From assembly GCA_936440205.1 (NCBI GenBank), contig OW387148.1, positions 3,348,001 to 3,412,000 of the forward strand: DNA of 64,000 nt, read 5' to 3'. Within the stretch, counting starts at the first letter, position 1; every line of letters begins with the position of its first letter. The notes under the pieces are model-generated. The model made no database searches, was not told the DNA's origin, and worked only from the letters and a program-made list of their open reading frames with translations. The translations under genes were made by a program, and so were the position numbers. Shown piece by piece: positions 43,798 to 54,389 of this stretch. The DNA comes from Lepidonotus clava. Taxonomy: Eukaryota > Annelida > Polychaeta > Phyllodocida > Polynoidae.

Positions 43798-43866
43798 AGT
43801 CAGTTTGATGAGGAGCATTCTACTAACTACAAGAGAAATGGAGGGTAATTTGTAGTCCTCTTCATA

Positions 43867-44042
43867 AATAAATGATCTCATGCGCATGTCAAGCCTAGGT
43901 GGTTCGCGGTTTGAACATTTGTCTAGGTTAAAGTAAAAGTGGTCTGCAAGATGGCGTTGTGGTGAATGTAAATTAGTAGTTATTTGCAAGATTATGTTGC
44001 AGACACCCGGTTGCAGATATCGATGAACAAATTGTGAATAAA
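43867..44042 (+). terminator. Poly(A) signals of the second IPO5 gene
   Basis: AATAAA at 43867-43872 and again at 44037-44042, about 0.5 and 0.67 kb after the stop codon. Which one is used cannot be told. Confidence 0.5.
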
Positions 44043-45370
44043 GAAATGGCACATCAGTTCTATACATGTACACAATGCAGTTCATATGATACATAATACT
44101 TCGGGGATGCGCTAGTTCTGCACTATGTATGTATTACCAAAAAACATGATTGATGATTTATTTTGGAATAATTCCTAGATAGAAAAAAACTGATCTAATA
44201 AATCATTATAAGTAATGGTATTTTTTTGTTTTTGATAAGAGCCCTTTGCATATCTAAAAGAAATACAATATGGCACATTATCCCGAAAACGGGATTTGTG
44301 TTTCATCATGAATCATTTCTAATACTTCAGAGAAAACAAATGATATCTTTTCCGGACTGTCATGGACGAAATAGAATTAGCCATGCAGATAACCGAAAAT
44401 ATATTGAATAGTTGCGGGCATCTTCCAGGCAGCTAGGAATCAAACGAATCCGGTTGTGCTTTCGTGAGAACGCACCGGCGCCCTTGATCGCATTATCAGG
44501 TTATAATTTGCAGGGCGTGAAGAGTTCACGTCCGGGAGCAGCTCACGTAGGGGTGACGTAGGGGTGAGCTGCACGTGGGGGTGAGCTGCTCAGAGCTGTT
44601 CGGAGGTGGGGGACTTCTATACCGGCCACGAGGGTTACACCATCTTGTTTGTGTTTCTTCACCCTAGGTTGTCTGATTGGCATAATTATATAGATAATAT
44701 AAAATTATCAGTTCTTATCTATTGCTTACTCTTCATGAAAATATTTGTCTCATTCTAAAGAAATTTTGTATTAGATTTCTTGGACAGTTTTACATCTTAT
44801 AGTTGCCTCACATCTCTACTTCTGGTCTTAAACAAGGTAACCAAGGTAGTTGCAATTTCTCTGATTGGCTGACTTGGGACCCTCATGGGCATATACCTGG
44901 GTATTAACGACTATCTGCGTGAACACATAATTAACTGGAATAGTTATGAAACGACGCGAAAAAAAAAGCTCATCTAAAACCTTTCTGATATCACGAAGAC
45001 GTCTTTATACCCCTGAAAGCCATTCATAGAAGGTTCTTTGAGCTCCAACCCGCATTGTGGCGGTAGTCACTATTGTAACATTCTGAGTATAGTCTTTCAT
45101 TAAAAGATAACATCATTGTAGCATTCTGTATAAATAAGGTCTCAACTTCACTGCAATAAATGGTATTATAACACTCTGTTTTGGTGAGTCTCAACCTCAT
45201 GAAAAACAACATTACTGTTATGTGAAAATTTAGCAAGTAACAGACTGATACAAAACAGTTTAGTCGCAGAACGCGCCTGTTACGTCACTGCTTGCTTGGG
45301 TTCATAGAAAGTTCTTCGAGCTCCCACGTATCCGGCCGAGCGTAGCCTGTATGGCTGCTGTGCCGCATCC

Positions 45371-45515
45371 AGCCTGTATTCCACTAAGTGAATTTGATTA
45401 CCGGAAAGGAAACTTAATATCCTTTCCAATATGTAACACATGTTCATAATGAGTCCTTATTCGCACTTGCGATTTCTACAATCGCGAGTAAAGATCGGCT
45501 AGTGGAGTACAGCCT
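45371..45515. mobile_element. 145-bp AGCCTGTATTCCAC foldback MITE
   Basis: AGCCTGTATTCCACTA at the left and TAGTGGAGTACAGCCT at the right. Same size and ends as 17210-17353, but a different interior (GAATTTGATTACCGG, TTGCGATTTCTACAATCGCG). Confidence 0.72.
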
Positions 45516-45584
45516 CACAGGTTTGGTCACTGCGCCTGGTCTCTGTTCCTGGTAGCACCATTTTGTAAATTACAAAACAGGTAT

Positions 45585-45922
45585 GGCGACCAAAAAACTT
45601 TCACGAATATTCGTGATAATAATTTGCCCTCTCACGAACCTAGGGTGTGTCCAGAAAACATTTACGAATCTCCATGAACATTCACGAACATTTTCAAGCA
45701 TTAGAAAAAGTGGTTCCAAAGTACATATCATTGTACATAATACACCCTGATATCTATTAGAATATCTTTGCAGTGAAAAGAAATAATTTTTGAATGAAAA
45801 AAATGGGAACAAATGCAAATTTAAAAGACATAAGATTCGTGACCACGAATCCGCCACGAACCCAAAATTTGGAATCGTGACTATTTATTGAATCTGAGAT
45901 TCGTGAATCTTTTTTGGTCGCC
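45585..45922. mobile_element. 338-bp MITE with GGCGACCAAAAAA ends
   Basis: GGCGACCAAAAAA at 45585 and TTTTTTGGTCGCC ending at 45922 are exact inverted repeats. Inside, TTCACGAAT and ATTCGTGA words recur at least six times in both orientations. Confidence 0.75.
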
Positions 45923-48446
45923 CCCCCAGGTCAACTGAGCATTGCATGTTTAATAGTGTCCCTAATGCAATGTGTATAGTAAGTACACATGCTTTTAAGG
46001 TAACGATGCTTTTACTTTCGCCAATCATATTTAGTAATAATACAGTCTTATTTTGATATTCCATCCGTAATACATCATTATGCTTAAAGAATTATTACGT
46101 TTACAACAGTGGATGCATTTACGGGCGGAATATCCATCCACCCACTTCCATGTGACAAAAGACATGCAGCTTTAATTTGACGAAACAGTCATGTTACCGA
46201 ATTGTTCCATTGTTTTTAGGCCAAGGAAAACTTTCTATTGGCTCGTGATACATCGAGGCAATATTTAGAACATTGGCAACGACATAATAATGATGCTCGT
46301 CATGTTAAAAGAGCCAATACATATATCACGATGCTTTCACAGCTCGCCTGTCTGCTTGGCTGTCTATTTTCATAACTTGAAAATATGAGTAAGAATTAGA
46401 TTCCTTTGTTGGCATACACGAATGTTCATTTAAATGACAGATTGAATGTCTATTGAAAACATTCCTATCTATATCCACCGCATTAAATATGGCTTCATCA
46501 TAATTGGATTCTACCTCAGACAGTCATAGTCAATAGAAGGAACATGTATATGGTGTGTAATGGTCACGTTTAGAAAATACCTTTTCCTACCGTTTTGAAT
46601 GGGTGGTAAATATCATAGGCGGGCCTGGTACGGAGTATCAGACCTTCCATTCGGTCAGGATAATAAGAAAGAAAAGATGGCAGTTTAGTGTGTACCTGTC
46701 TTATTTCCCGATTTGGTCGTAAGTCCCGATTTTAGCCTCCTGACCGAAATCCCGAATCGGAACAAGTGTTTCTGTGAGTCCCGATTCTGTGCATCTGTCC
46801 TAATACTTTCAATACAATTGTATGTTTTTTTTCATAATATCTGATACCTTATTGAAATGTAAAATTATCAATAAGATATCCGACGATGCACTATTTTACT
46901 TTCTATCCTATTGGCGTCCTGCTTTTTGGATTTTCTGTAGGTATGATATTCACTTGTTTTCAAAAAGTATAAAATATTAGTAGATAAATTTGTCAAAAAA
47001 GTACACCCCTTAAAGTTGGGTACGTCTGGAAATGGCAGGTATATTAGTTCATTATTTCAATGGCTCATTTGACATATTATATCATTTATAAACAGTATTT
47101 CATCCAAATGAATTATGTCAATGAAAAATTCTTTATTATTGAGACTTTGTACACTAATACGAATGCGGATATGTGATTGCCTTCAAATACTTCGAAGTCT
47201 TTCTTCCGGCCATTGCAGTAACTGTACACTTGCACTGGGTTGCATTAGCAACGTCCTCAAACCAAAATAAATACGTTTGTAGATATCGACATGGACGTTA
47301 TCGAAATTGGAGTGTTCTACTCTAGTTAGGAAATAAACGTGCGGATATTAATGTGGTAGAATAAGATGCATAGTTGACAACTTATTGTAGGGTAATAAGA
47401 GACATATCAATGGATAATAAGTATTGTTATTGTCAATGAAAAAAAGATCAGAGGTGTAGTGGATACTATTATCATAATCAAATACATATGCCTACAGATC
47501 CAGTATTGTGATGTCTGTCGAAATCCTTTGCATGGCGTGCGTATCTTTAGATAAAATATATTTATCTGGATTTATCGCCTTATGTACCTTGCTTCTCCCA
47601 AACTGGAACATATTCATACTTCTATCATCGTGTTGTTGTTACAAAACTACAGATATGAGTGTTCATAAATCCGGCTTAAGCCGCTGGCATAGAGTCCGTT
47701 TCAAAGGGCCTCAATCGTGATGAAGATGGCGAAGTTCCCCGACGCTTGTGCATAACGCATTTACCAGGTTGATATTCTCGTCTATGATAAGTAATTATCA
47801 CGTAAAATGCTAAACTGAATGTGATATTCCTCTTCAAATGTGAACAGTGTTCAGCTGTGGAGAAACAGTAATAGCCCGTCGACTGGTAATCCTTTGTGGG
47901 GAGATGCTCAGAGCCTATGGCATGAGCAATCACCGTGCGCTCCTAACAATTAAGTACGAGCCAACGTCGTGCACGTGCATGCCTTTTGAGAAGTGTGCAA
48001 CATTTCACGTTTTTACGTGTAACTTTCTATTGCACAAAAATCACACAATCCTATTTGTTTAGCCTGAATTTCATGTCATTGCCTCTTTGTTAAATAGACT
48101 TTGGTTGATCTGGTAACTTTCCGCCCTTTTACTTTCAGTTTTCTTTTGCTCCCCAAAACGCACATTTACAGCAAAAGTTTTCGTGTGATGAGGTCTACTC
48201 CTTTTTATGCAATAGGCCCCAGAAGGTGCGAGCTGCTCACTAAGACATCCAACACGACTTACTCCTTATATATATATAGTACACCGTGCACCTATGTCAA
48301 TAATTCCTTCACCCGTTGGAACAATACACTAGAGTTGAAAACATTAATTCTAATGCTGGGTCACTATTGAAAACCGGTCTGAATATTTAGACCAAACCAT
48401 ACCCAAGGGTAAATAATTATTGAAGTATAAAAAACAAAAAAAGTGT

Positions 48447-51400
48447 TTAAAACAAAGGGTGTCGCGGGTGATACGTCAAGAAGGTGGGTCGGGGCTGGTA
48501 GACATCTACCCTCTCCGTCGTCGACATCATCACATTTTTCCTCGCGCGCTCTCTCATTTTCGCTCTCCGTTTTAGTATCCTCCGACTTGGCTTTTCAACG
48601 TCGTTCTTCTCCAACACCTCCGCCAACTGTTTTCTTTTTAACTTCAGCGCCTTCCGCGCGGCCTTTTTCTCGTTAACCTTGGGCGGGTCTTGTGAGGTGG
48701 TGCCGTTGGTGGTGCCGTTAGTGGTGCCGTTGGTGGTGCCCCGGTGGTGCAGGTGCGGGTAGAAGAGGCTGGTCCGACACTTGAGGTGTAGGTTGGGGCA
48801 GTAGAAGCGCACCTTGTAGTCGTGACACTGGAAGTTGTACTGGTGGGCCGCCTGGCACGTCAGGCCGTGACGGGGGGACACCCGCACACGGTCACCTGCA
48901 AAGACAATAATCATTAATAGCTATATGTATGATTAATAATTAAACAATATATTCAATGGTATATGTTCGATTTAGTAATAACTAACATAGAGAACGTACC
49001 TCCTATTAAACTTAAAACCAAACTAAAACACATAGTTATAACTGTCATATTTTTTCCAATGTGTACTATGTACACCAATGGCCAGAATATACCGCAACTG
49101 GGAAATAGAAAAGATTATACACAGGTATTGCCATAATTGATTATCTAAGAATGCTGAAACTGCTCATAAAGCAACTAAACCAATAAACCAAAATCAATTG
49201 AATAGTGATGAATATGTTAGCACGAAATTTAGTTATAGTGGCTTGAATTTAGGGAATCAAGTAGGGTTTAGATTATATGTTAAAGTCTTGTACAAGATAT
49301 TCATTTACCGATTATCATTGTGTACCTGTAATTATTTGAGTATCAGTACAGAATAATGAGTGTTCTCCTTTTAGAACAAGTCTTCATGTAATAGCATGAA
49401 AGTAAGAGCTGAGCATGGAGCATGAGTAGTTGGGTACAAAAGAAATAATATTGGAAGTGATGGCACAAGATGGCACAGGATGGCACAATGATCATGTGAC
49501 CTGTACTGACCAATCAGAATGAATTTTGAGGGATATAAGTCCAAGTTTATGCCTGAAATAAACAGTTCCTACTTGGTACTCAACATGTTCATTCTGCCTT
49601 CCTCCTCGGTTAAAACTACCTCAGAACTTAAACGATCTCATGATAGTTATAACCAGAGAGAATTATAAAGTATAATTCACTCTGGTTAGGCTGATTATCA
49701 CCAGTTGACTGAACTTAGACAAATCCTGGCTAGACACATACGATTAGACGATAACAATGACACAGCTAGAGATTAGCCCGAACTACCAGTTAGGCATGGG
49801 GAATGAGATGTTAGGTGCATAGCAAACATGCTACCACCCTTCTAAGATCAACAAAGACCACGCATCAGTTTCCTTGACCAGAGTCCTAATCTTACATTAG
49901 CAGCATGCATAGGGCCTCAGTTCTGCCATCTCTTCCCCCCTCCCCTAACTCATTCACCTTCTTCTGGGAAGCCACACAGCCCACCCTCGTCCCTCTCTTT
50001 TGTCCTTGTTCCTCATAATATGCTCTTGCATGCCCAGGCCCAAGGATGAAATGGGGGCCGATCCCCATTTTAGAAGCACCCAGACCAAAAGTCGGCAAAC
50101 CCCACTAGGAGCACGGGAAAACAAACCCTCCACGCTTGCATCTTACTTATTATTAGAAGTATGATGACAGGATGAAAGACCGACAATATGTACCTGTCAT
50201 CCCACTTTTTGTAACAATTTTGTGCCTAAAATATCAGTAAAACAGTATTTTCTAAAGTCGCCCCCCCCCCTCAATTGTCTTTTTGTATATTCGCAAAACC
50301 CAATATCATAGTGACAATCTTAAAACAAGTGATATGAAAAAAAATCGAATAATGCCCAGCACAAAAGAAACACTTCACCGTAGGCGGCAAATTACTATGA
50401 TGGTTGCATGGGCCAATACATGACTCCTTGATCCCATGCCTATACCGCATTCGGGAGTCTACCCAGTGGGCACCGCCATGTTGACCAAGGGATGGTCCTG
50501 ATTGGCTGATAAGGCCCACTTGTCCACCCACAGGGGCTGGTGCCAAAAGATCACACATGCGCGGACATAGACTCCCGAATGCGGTATACCGCATCCGGGA
50601 GTCCACGTCCGAGCATGCACACACCTTTGGGGCCACTTCCCGTGGGTGGTCAAGTGCGACTTTTCAGCCCATCAGGACTCTACATTGTTCAACATGGCGG
50701 GACCCACTGGGCCTCTCCCGTACGCTGTATTGTGTAAGCAGGGTGCCACACTATTGAAAACTCTTTTTAGACATCATTGAATGCAACCCTTTCCCCCCGG
50801 GCTATTTTCACACAGTTAACCAAACTGTTACTTTCCAAACTGAAGATTTTCTAAACTGTAGAATTCAACCTGCTGATTTACAGCTACATATATGGTGCAC
50901 GACACAACAGCATTCCATGCATTCATCCTGACGAAGACTTTTACTAAGTTGAACCGTGTTGATCACACGAAGTATTGTATTCACCATTTGAATTTTTCAT
51001 TGAATGATTTACAAGCCGTCAACCACACTGTCATCAAGTTGGCTATATTCACCATCCTTTATTGAAAAAGGTGTATGTAGGAGAAAATTAACAAACAGCA
51101 CACTTACTCATCTTGGAGCAAAGATGGAAATTAGTTATTGGTGATGGTCTTATGCATAATTTTGATAGATTTAAATTGTATGTAAAGCCTTATAGGGAAT
51201 ATGGGGATCTCTTCTCGACTCTGTAACTCTCTGATATTACTCATTTTGGTTAACTTCAATAGAGAAACTACATTTTTTCTATATAACATTAATGTCTGCA
51301 CTATATTATATAAGACATAATCACGTGACGATTGTTACTTAAAAAGATTCCTTTGGCCAAACCAAAAAATAGTTGTGTTCAGGTAACATAGGTCAAAAAA

Positions 51401-54389
51401 AAATAGGGAAGGTAGGTCGAAATGTCTTTTTCTTTTTTCTTTTTTTTTTACTAACCAAAGAGAGCCGGGCAGTGTTGGGAGTAAAACAAAAATTCCAAAT
51501 ATCCTATAAAATAAATTTAACATCCAAAGTACATGTCCTGAGCATCTATATGGGCTGTTTTATAGTTTTCCATGCTATTTTAGGACAACTCTTTTAGATT
51601 TTGAATAGAAAAAAAATCCCAAAAGAAAGTTAGGGTAGGGCCAAACATTTAGGGTTGGTAGGGTTACCTGAACACAACAAAAAAAAATTTGCCTTATACA
51701 TGGGCGGGTCCAGGATTTACAAAAAAAAAAGGGGGGACGTGCTAAAGGACATTTTTTTAAAGAGAGATTTTACATTAACAAAATCAAAATTTGGCCCCCC
51801 AAAAATGGGGGGGGGGGGGGGGTAGACTGTGACTTACCGTTGACGTTGGGGGAGCTGCCGTAGATGGAGACGGCCTTGATGGCCAGCGGGCGGCGGCAGG
51901 GGATGCCCATACAGGTGCGGCCGTACATACGGACGATGTTGTTGTACGTCTCGTAGTCTCCCGCCCCGTCAGGGTGGTCCACGTTAAACCAGTGGGTCCA
52001 GGCTCCGGCCGGCAGGTTACGGCCTGAGTAGCCTGTAAAAGTCACAATCAAAGTTACAATCAAATTTATTAATCTTTACAATCAAATTTAGTAATTGTCA
52101 TAACATTATTACTTATTGTACTACAAAGCAGTTTTTATGTATGTTATATTATGCATAGATTGTTTCTATGTTTGGCAGGCAGAAATGTGAGACAAGTTTA
52201 TGTGAACTTAATTTTTGACTGATGAAATAAACGAAGAAAAAAAAGGGAAAAAAAGTCAATATAATTGTGATAACTTTTATCGTAAGCCTTATGACCAGTG
52301 GCAGCTTGGGAGGGGGCGCCCCTCTATTTTTTGGCAAAATATTTGTCTTTTATTTGCCGCCCCAACCCCCCTTTGAGAATCTCTGGGATCGCCCCTGATG
52401 ACAGTTCCGACAATTATCCTAGGGGTAACTATAGCATTAAGTTATTTTCGACAACATTTCTAACAATATACTGTTGTTATGAAAGGTTTACATTATATTT
52501 TCTGAAATGCTGTCTCAATTTCCTTCCCATATTATTGTGATCGTCCTCATAAGAGGATCTTTTGTAATGTTAAAACCGGCTTAATCGGAGGGTATAGGGA
52601 CGAGAAGATGGGTTAGAACAGAACAGAACGGAATTAGACGGCCCTTTTTTACAGAAATTCATATTTTTGTAAATTTGAATTAGTGAAAAGGTCTTTAGGA
52701 AGAAAAATAACAATAGCGCCTTTTTAAGAATGGTGCCAATGTCATTTAGCAAAAGTCCTCATATGCATGATAAATGTAGGCGTTACCTAACCAGTAGAAT
52801 ACTATCAGATCCGGACATCAGAGCTCATGGCTGTGGGGCTGCCCGAAATATTGGTATGTATATATAGGTATTGGGGATTTATCTTTATGGAGATACTTTT
52901 AGTTACTGCTTGAACTAGTTTCCACATCACACTCTCATATATTATCATACCCTCAATTATAACCCTATAGATCCTATTAACTTTAAAGAACTTGTAGTAC
53001 ATGGGTTTGGTAAATATTGAGATAGCGTGTTTATTTTCCTATGACAAGAAGCAGTTCATGAAGGTTAACTAAGAACAGGGAAATGCATACTATTTTGTTG
53101 AGAATGATATAGTAACAATTGTAAATAGCACATTGTCGGGTAGTGGGAACACCAGGTAAAAAGTCTATAATATCATCACTGATATTCAAGTTGCATCTCT
53201 TCAGACCAACTATAAACTGTGATACTGTCATTAGTAATAGAATATCTGTTCAGGGGTTGACTGCATGCTATAGGCGGTTTAACATTGAAATGACCTTCAC
53301 CATAAATCAGCGTGCCCTTTGCATGGTTAAAATGTCATAGCCGGAGGAAAAGCAATGTGATTTATATCGATAAACGTGTAGATGTGAAGTCTTGTGTATC
53401 TCTCGATGTTGTTATGTAGATATCGTCTATACAGTTATAGTTATTTGTAGATTACATGTGTCTATTTGTGGAGACAGATATACAAGATGTTTATTGATCA
53501 TATGAAGATTGCATACACGTAGACGGCCATGCACTGCCAAGTCTAGTTTTTCCCTATATACACATACATGTTTATTAAGGATATTGTTTCGAGTATTCAC
53601 TATATTTTATTCAATGTATGTAACTTGTCAGCCTTCACAGATGTGCACAAACATGTACTAGTGTATCCATTGTAATCCTTTGATAAACCAAATGATTAGC
53701 TTTAAACAATATGAAATATGAATGTTTAAATCCAAGTAAATATTGAAGGTTTGTAACCGTAGGAGCGAATTAGTAGTTATGTTTCCCCGAGTATCATATA
53801 GGCTATCATATTATAATTATATATATATATATCAAGCAGGATGTGCCCCGACACTGAGATGACTTGCCCTGTCAATAGTATATTATAACCGAATCAAACT
53901 ATATCGTACATTATAGAATTAGAAACCGGTTCAACTGTTTTAGACTCAATAATTATAATTATCATACTCCGAAAGCTTACCATGTCATAATAGTCAATGG
54001 GAGTAAATGTTGTTTATAATCACGTTATATATCATTAGCAAGGGCTTTTAATTCTCTTTCAAATGGTATGTAGGATTCATGGTTCTTTGTCACATTACTG
54101 CAAAAACGTAAACATGTCTCGAATTGCCGGCAGTCAGAATTGCCAGATGAAATACAGGCTTTGGGAAATTTAGAATGCAAGGCTTCAACTAGCACCACTC
54201 GTTCATGATATATAGCTAATTTGATAAATAAATGTCTGTAGTCATTCCCGTTCCCACTGTAAAGATTATCTGTAGTCATAAATCTGACTCACCTCGCTGA
54301 AACACCTTCAATGGTCGTGAATGCACGAAGCCTCGGAAACAGAATCCCATCAGGTAAAGGCTAAGTATCCGGATAAAGAACATGGTCAT
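48447..54389 (-). CDS. Secreted WxxW-domain protein with basic tail
   Basis: Three exons on the minus strand: 54293-54389, 51838-52032 and 48447-48895, GT-AG, both junctions phase 1. They total 741 nt, 246 residues. The start is followed by a signal peptide (MTMFFIRILSLYLMGFCFRG). Residues about 42-131 form a Mucin2-type WxxW domain, known from gel mucins and cartilage intermediate layer proteins: GAWTHWFNVDHPDGAGDYET, then RTCMGIPCRRPLAI, then GLTCQAAH and CHDYKVRFYCP, with cysteines at 73, 78, 111, 121, 130 and 137. Three NGT sequons in a GTTN repeat (153-164) follow. The last 80 residues are Lys/Arg-rich with dibasic sites and no recognised domain. The protein is probably extracellular and glycosylated; its function is unknown. 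The second of two nearby ATGs (54383) could also be the start. The gene lies tail to tail with the second IPO5 gene. Confidence 0.85.
49380..50110. repeat. Promoter-like interspersed repeat (copy 2)
   Basis: Related to 40610-41430 by ordered shared words: CTGACCAATCAGA, GGATATAAG, GAAATAAACAGTTCC, TTGGTACTCAACATG, GGGGAATGA and GCTACCACCC. Located in intron 2 of the WxxW gene. Unclassified; possibly an LTR-type fossil. Confidence 0.45.
50442..50730. mobile_element. Doubly palindromic 289-bp foldback element
   Basis: The left arm (50442-50586) starts ATACCGCATTCGGGAGTC and ends with its own complement at the centre. The right arm (50587-50730) is an imperfect reverse complement of the whole left arm (CCAGTGGGCACCGCCATG against CATGGCGGGACCCACTGG). 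The centre, GACTCCCGAATGCGG then CCGCATCCGGGAGTC, is a tight hairpin. Confidence 0.8.
51372..51678. mobile_element. 307-bp MITE with GTTGTGTTCAGGTAAC ends
   Basis: Perfect 16-bp inverted termini, GTTGTGTTCAGGTAAC at 51372-51387 and its complement at 51663-51678. The interior carries A/T homopolymers and TAGGGTAGGG-like words. Located in intron 2 of the WxxW gene. Confidence 0.8.
51700..51830. mobile_element. Small GGGTCCAGGATT element ending in a poly-G run
   Basis: Begins GGCGGGTCCAGGATTTAC and ends in a run of about 16 G. It resembles the CAGTGGCGGATCCAG-type MITEs. The G run ends about 10 bp from the splice donor of WxxW exon 2. Confidence 0.4.
52284..52405. mobile_element. CAGTGGCAGCTTGGGAGG-type MITE
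   Basis: CAGTGGCAGCTTGGGAGGGG at the left and GGGATCGCCCCTGA at the right are imperfect inverted ends around a short C/G-rich core. In intron 1 of the WxxW gene. Confidence 0.4.
52406..54292. other. Intron 1 of the WxxW gene
   Basis: About 1.9 kb of AT-rich intron before exon 1. A short TA tract lies at 53817-53832. Nothing else recognised. Confidence 0.4.

Larger units (their letters stand above)
44043..48446. other. Intergenic DNA without recognised genes
   Basis: 4.4 kb between convergent genes. Contents seen: a G-rich GGGGTGAGCTGC repeat patch near 44.55 kb; a direct repeat TTCATAGAA(G/A)GTTCTT at 45025 and 45301; two inverted-repeat elements at 45.4 and 45.6 kb; and repeated CCCGATT words near 46.70-46.80 kb. 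No coding frame of note. Confidence 0.5.
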
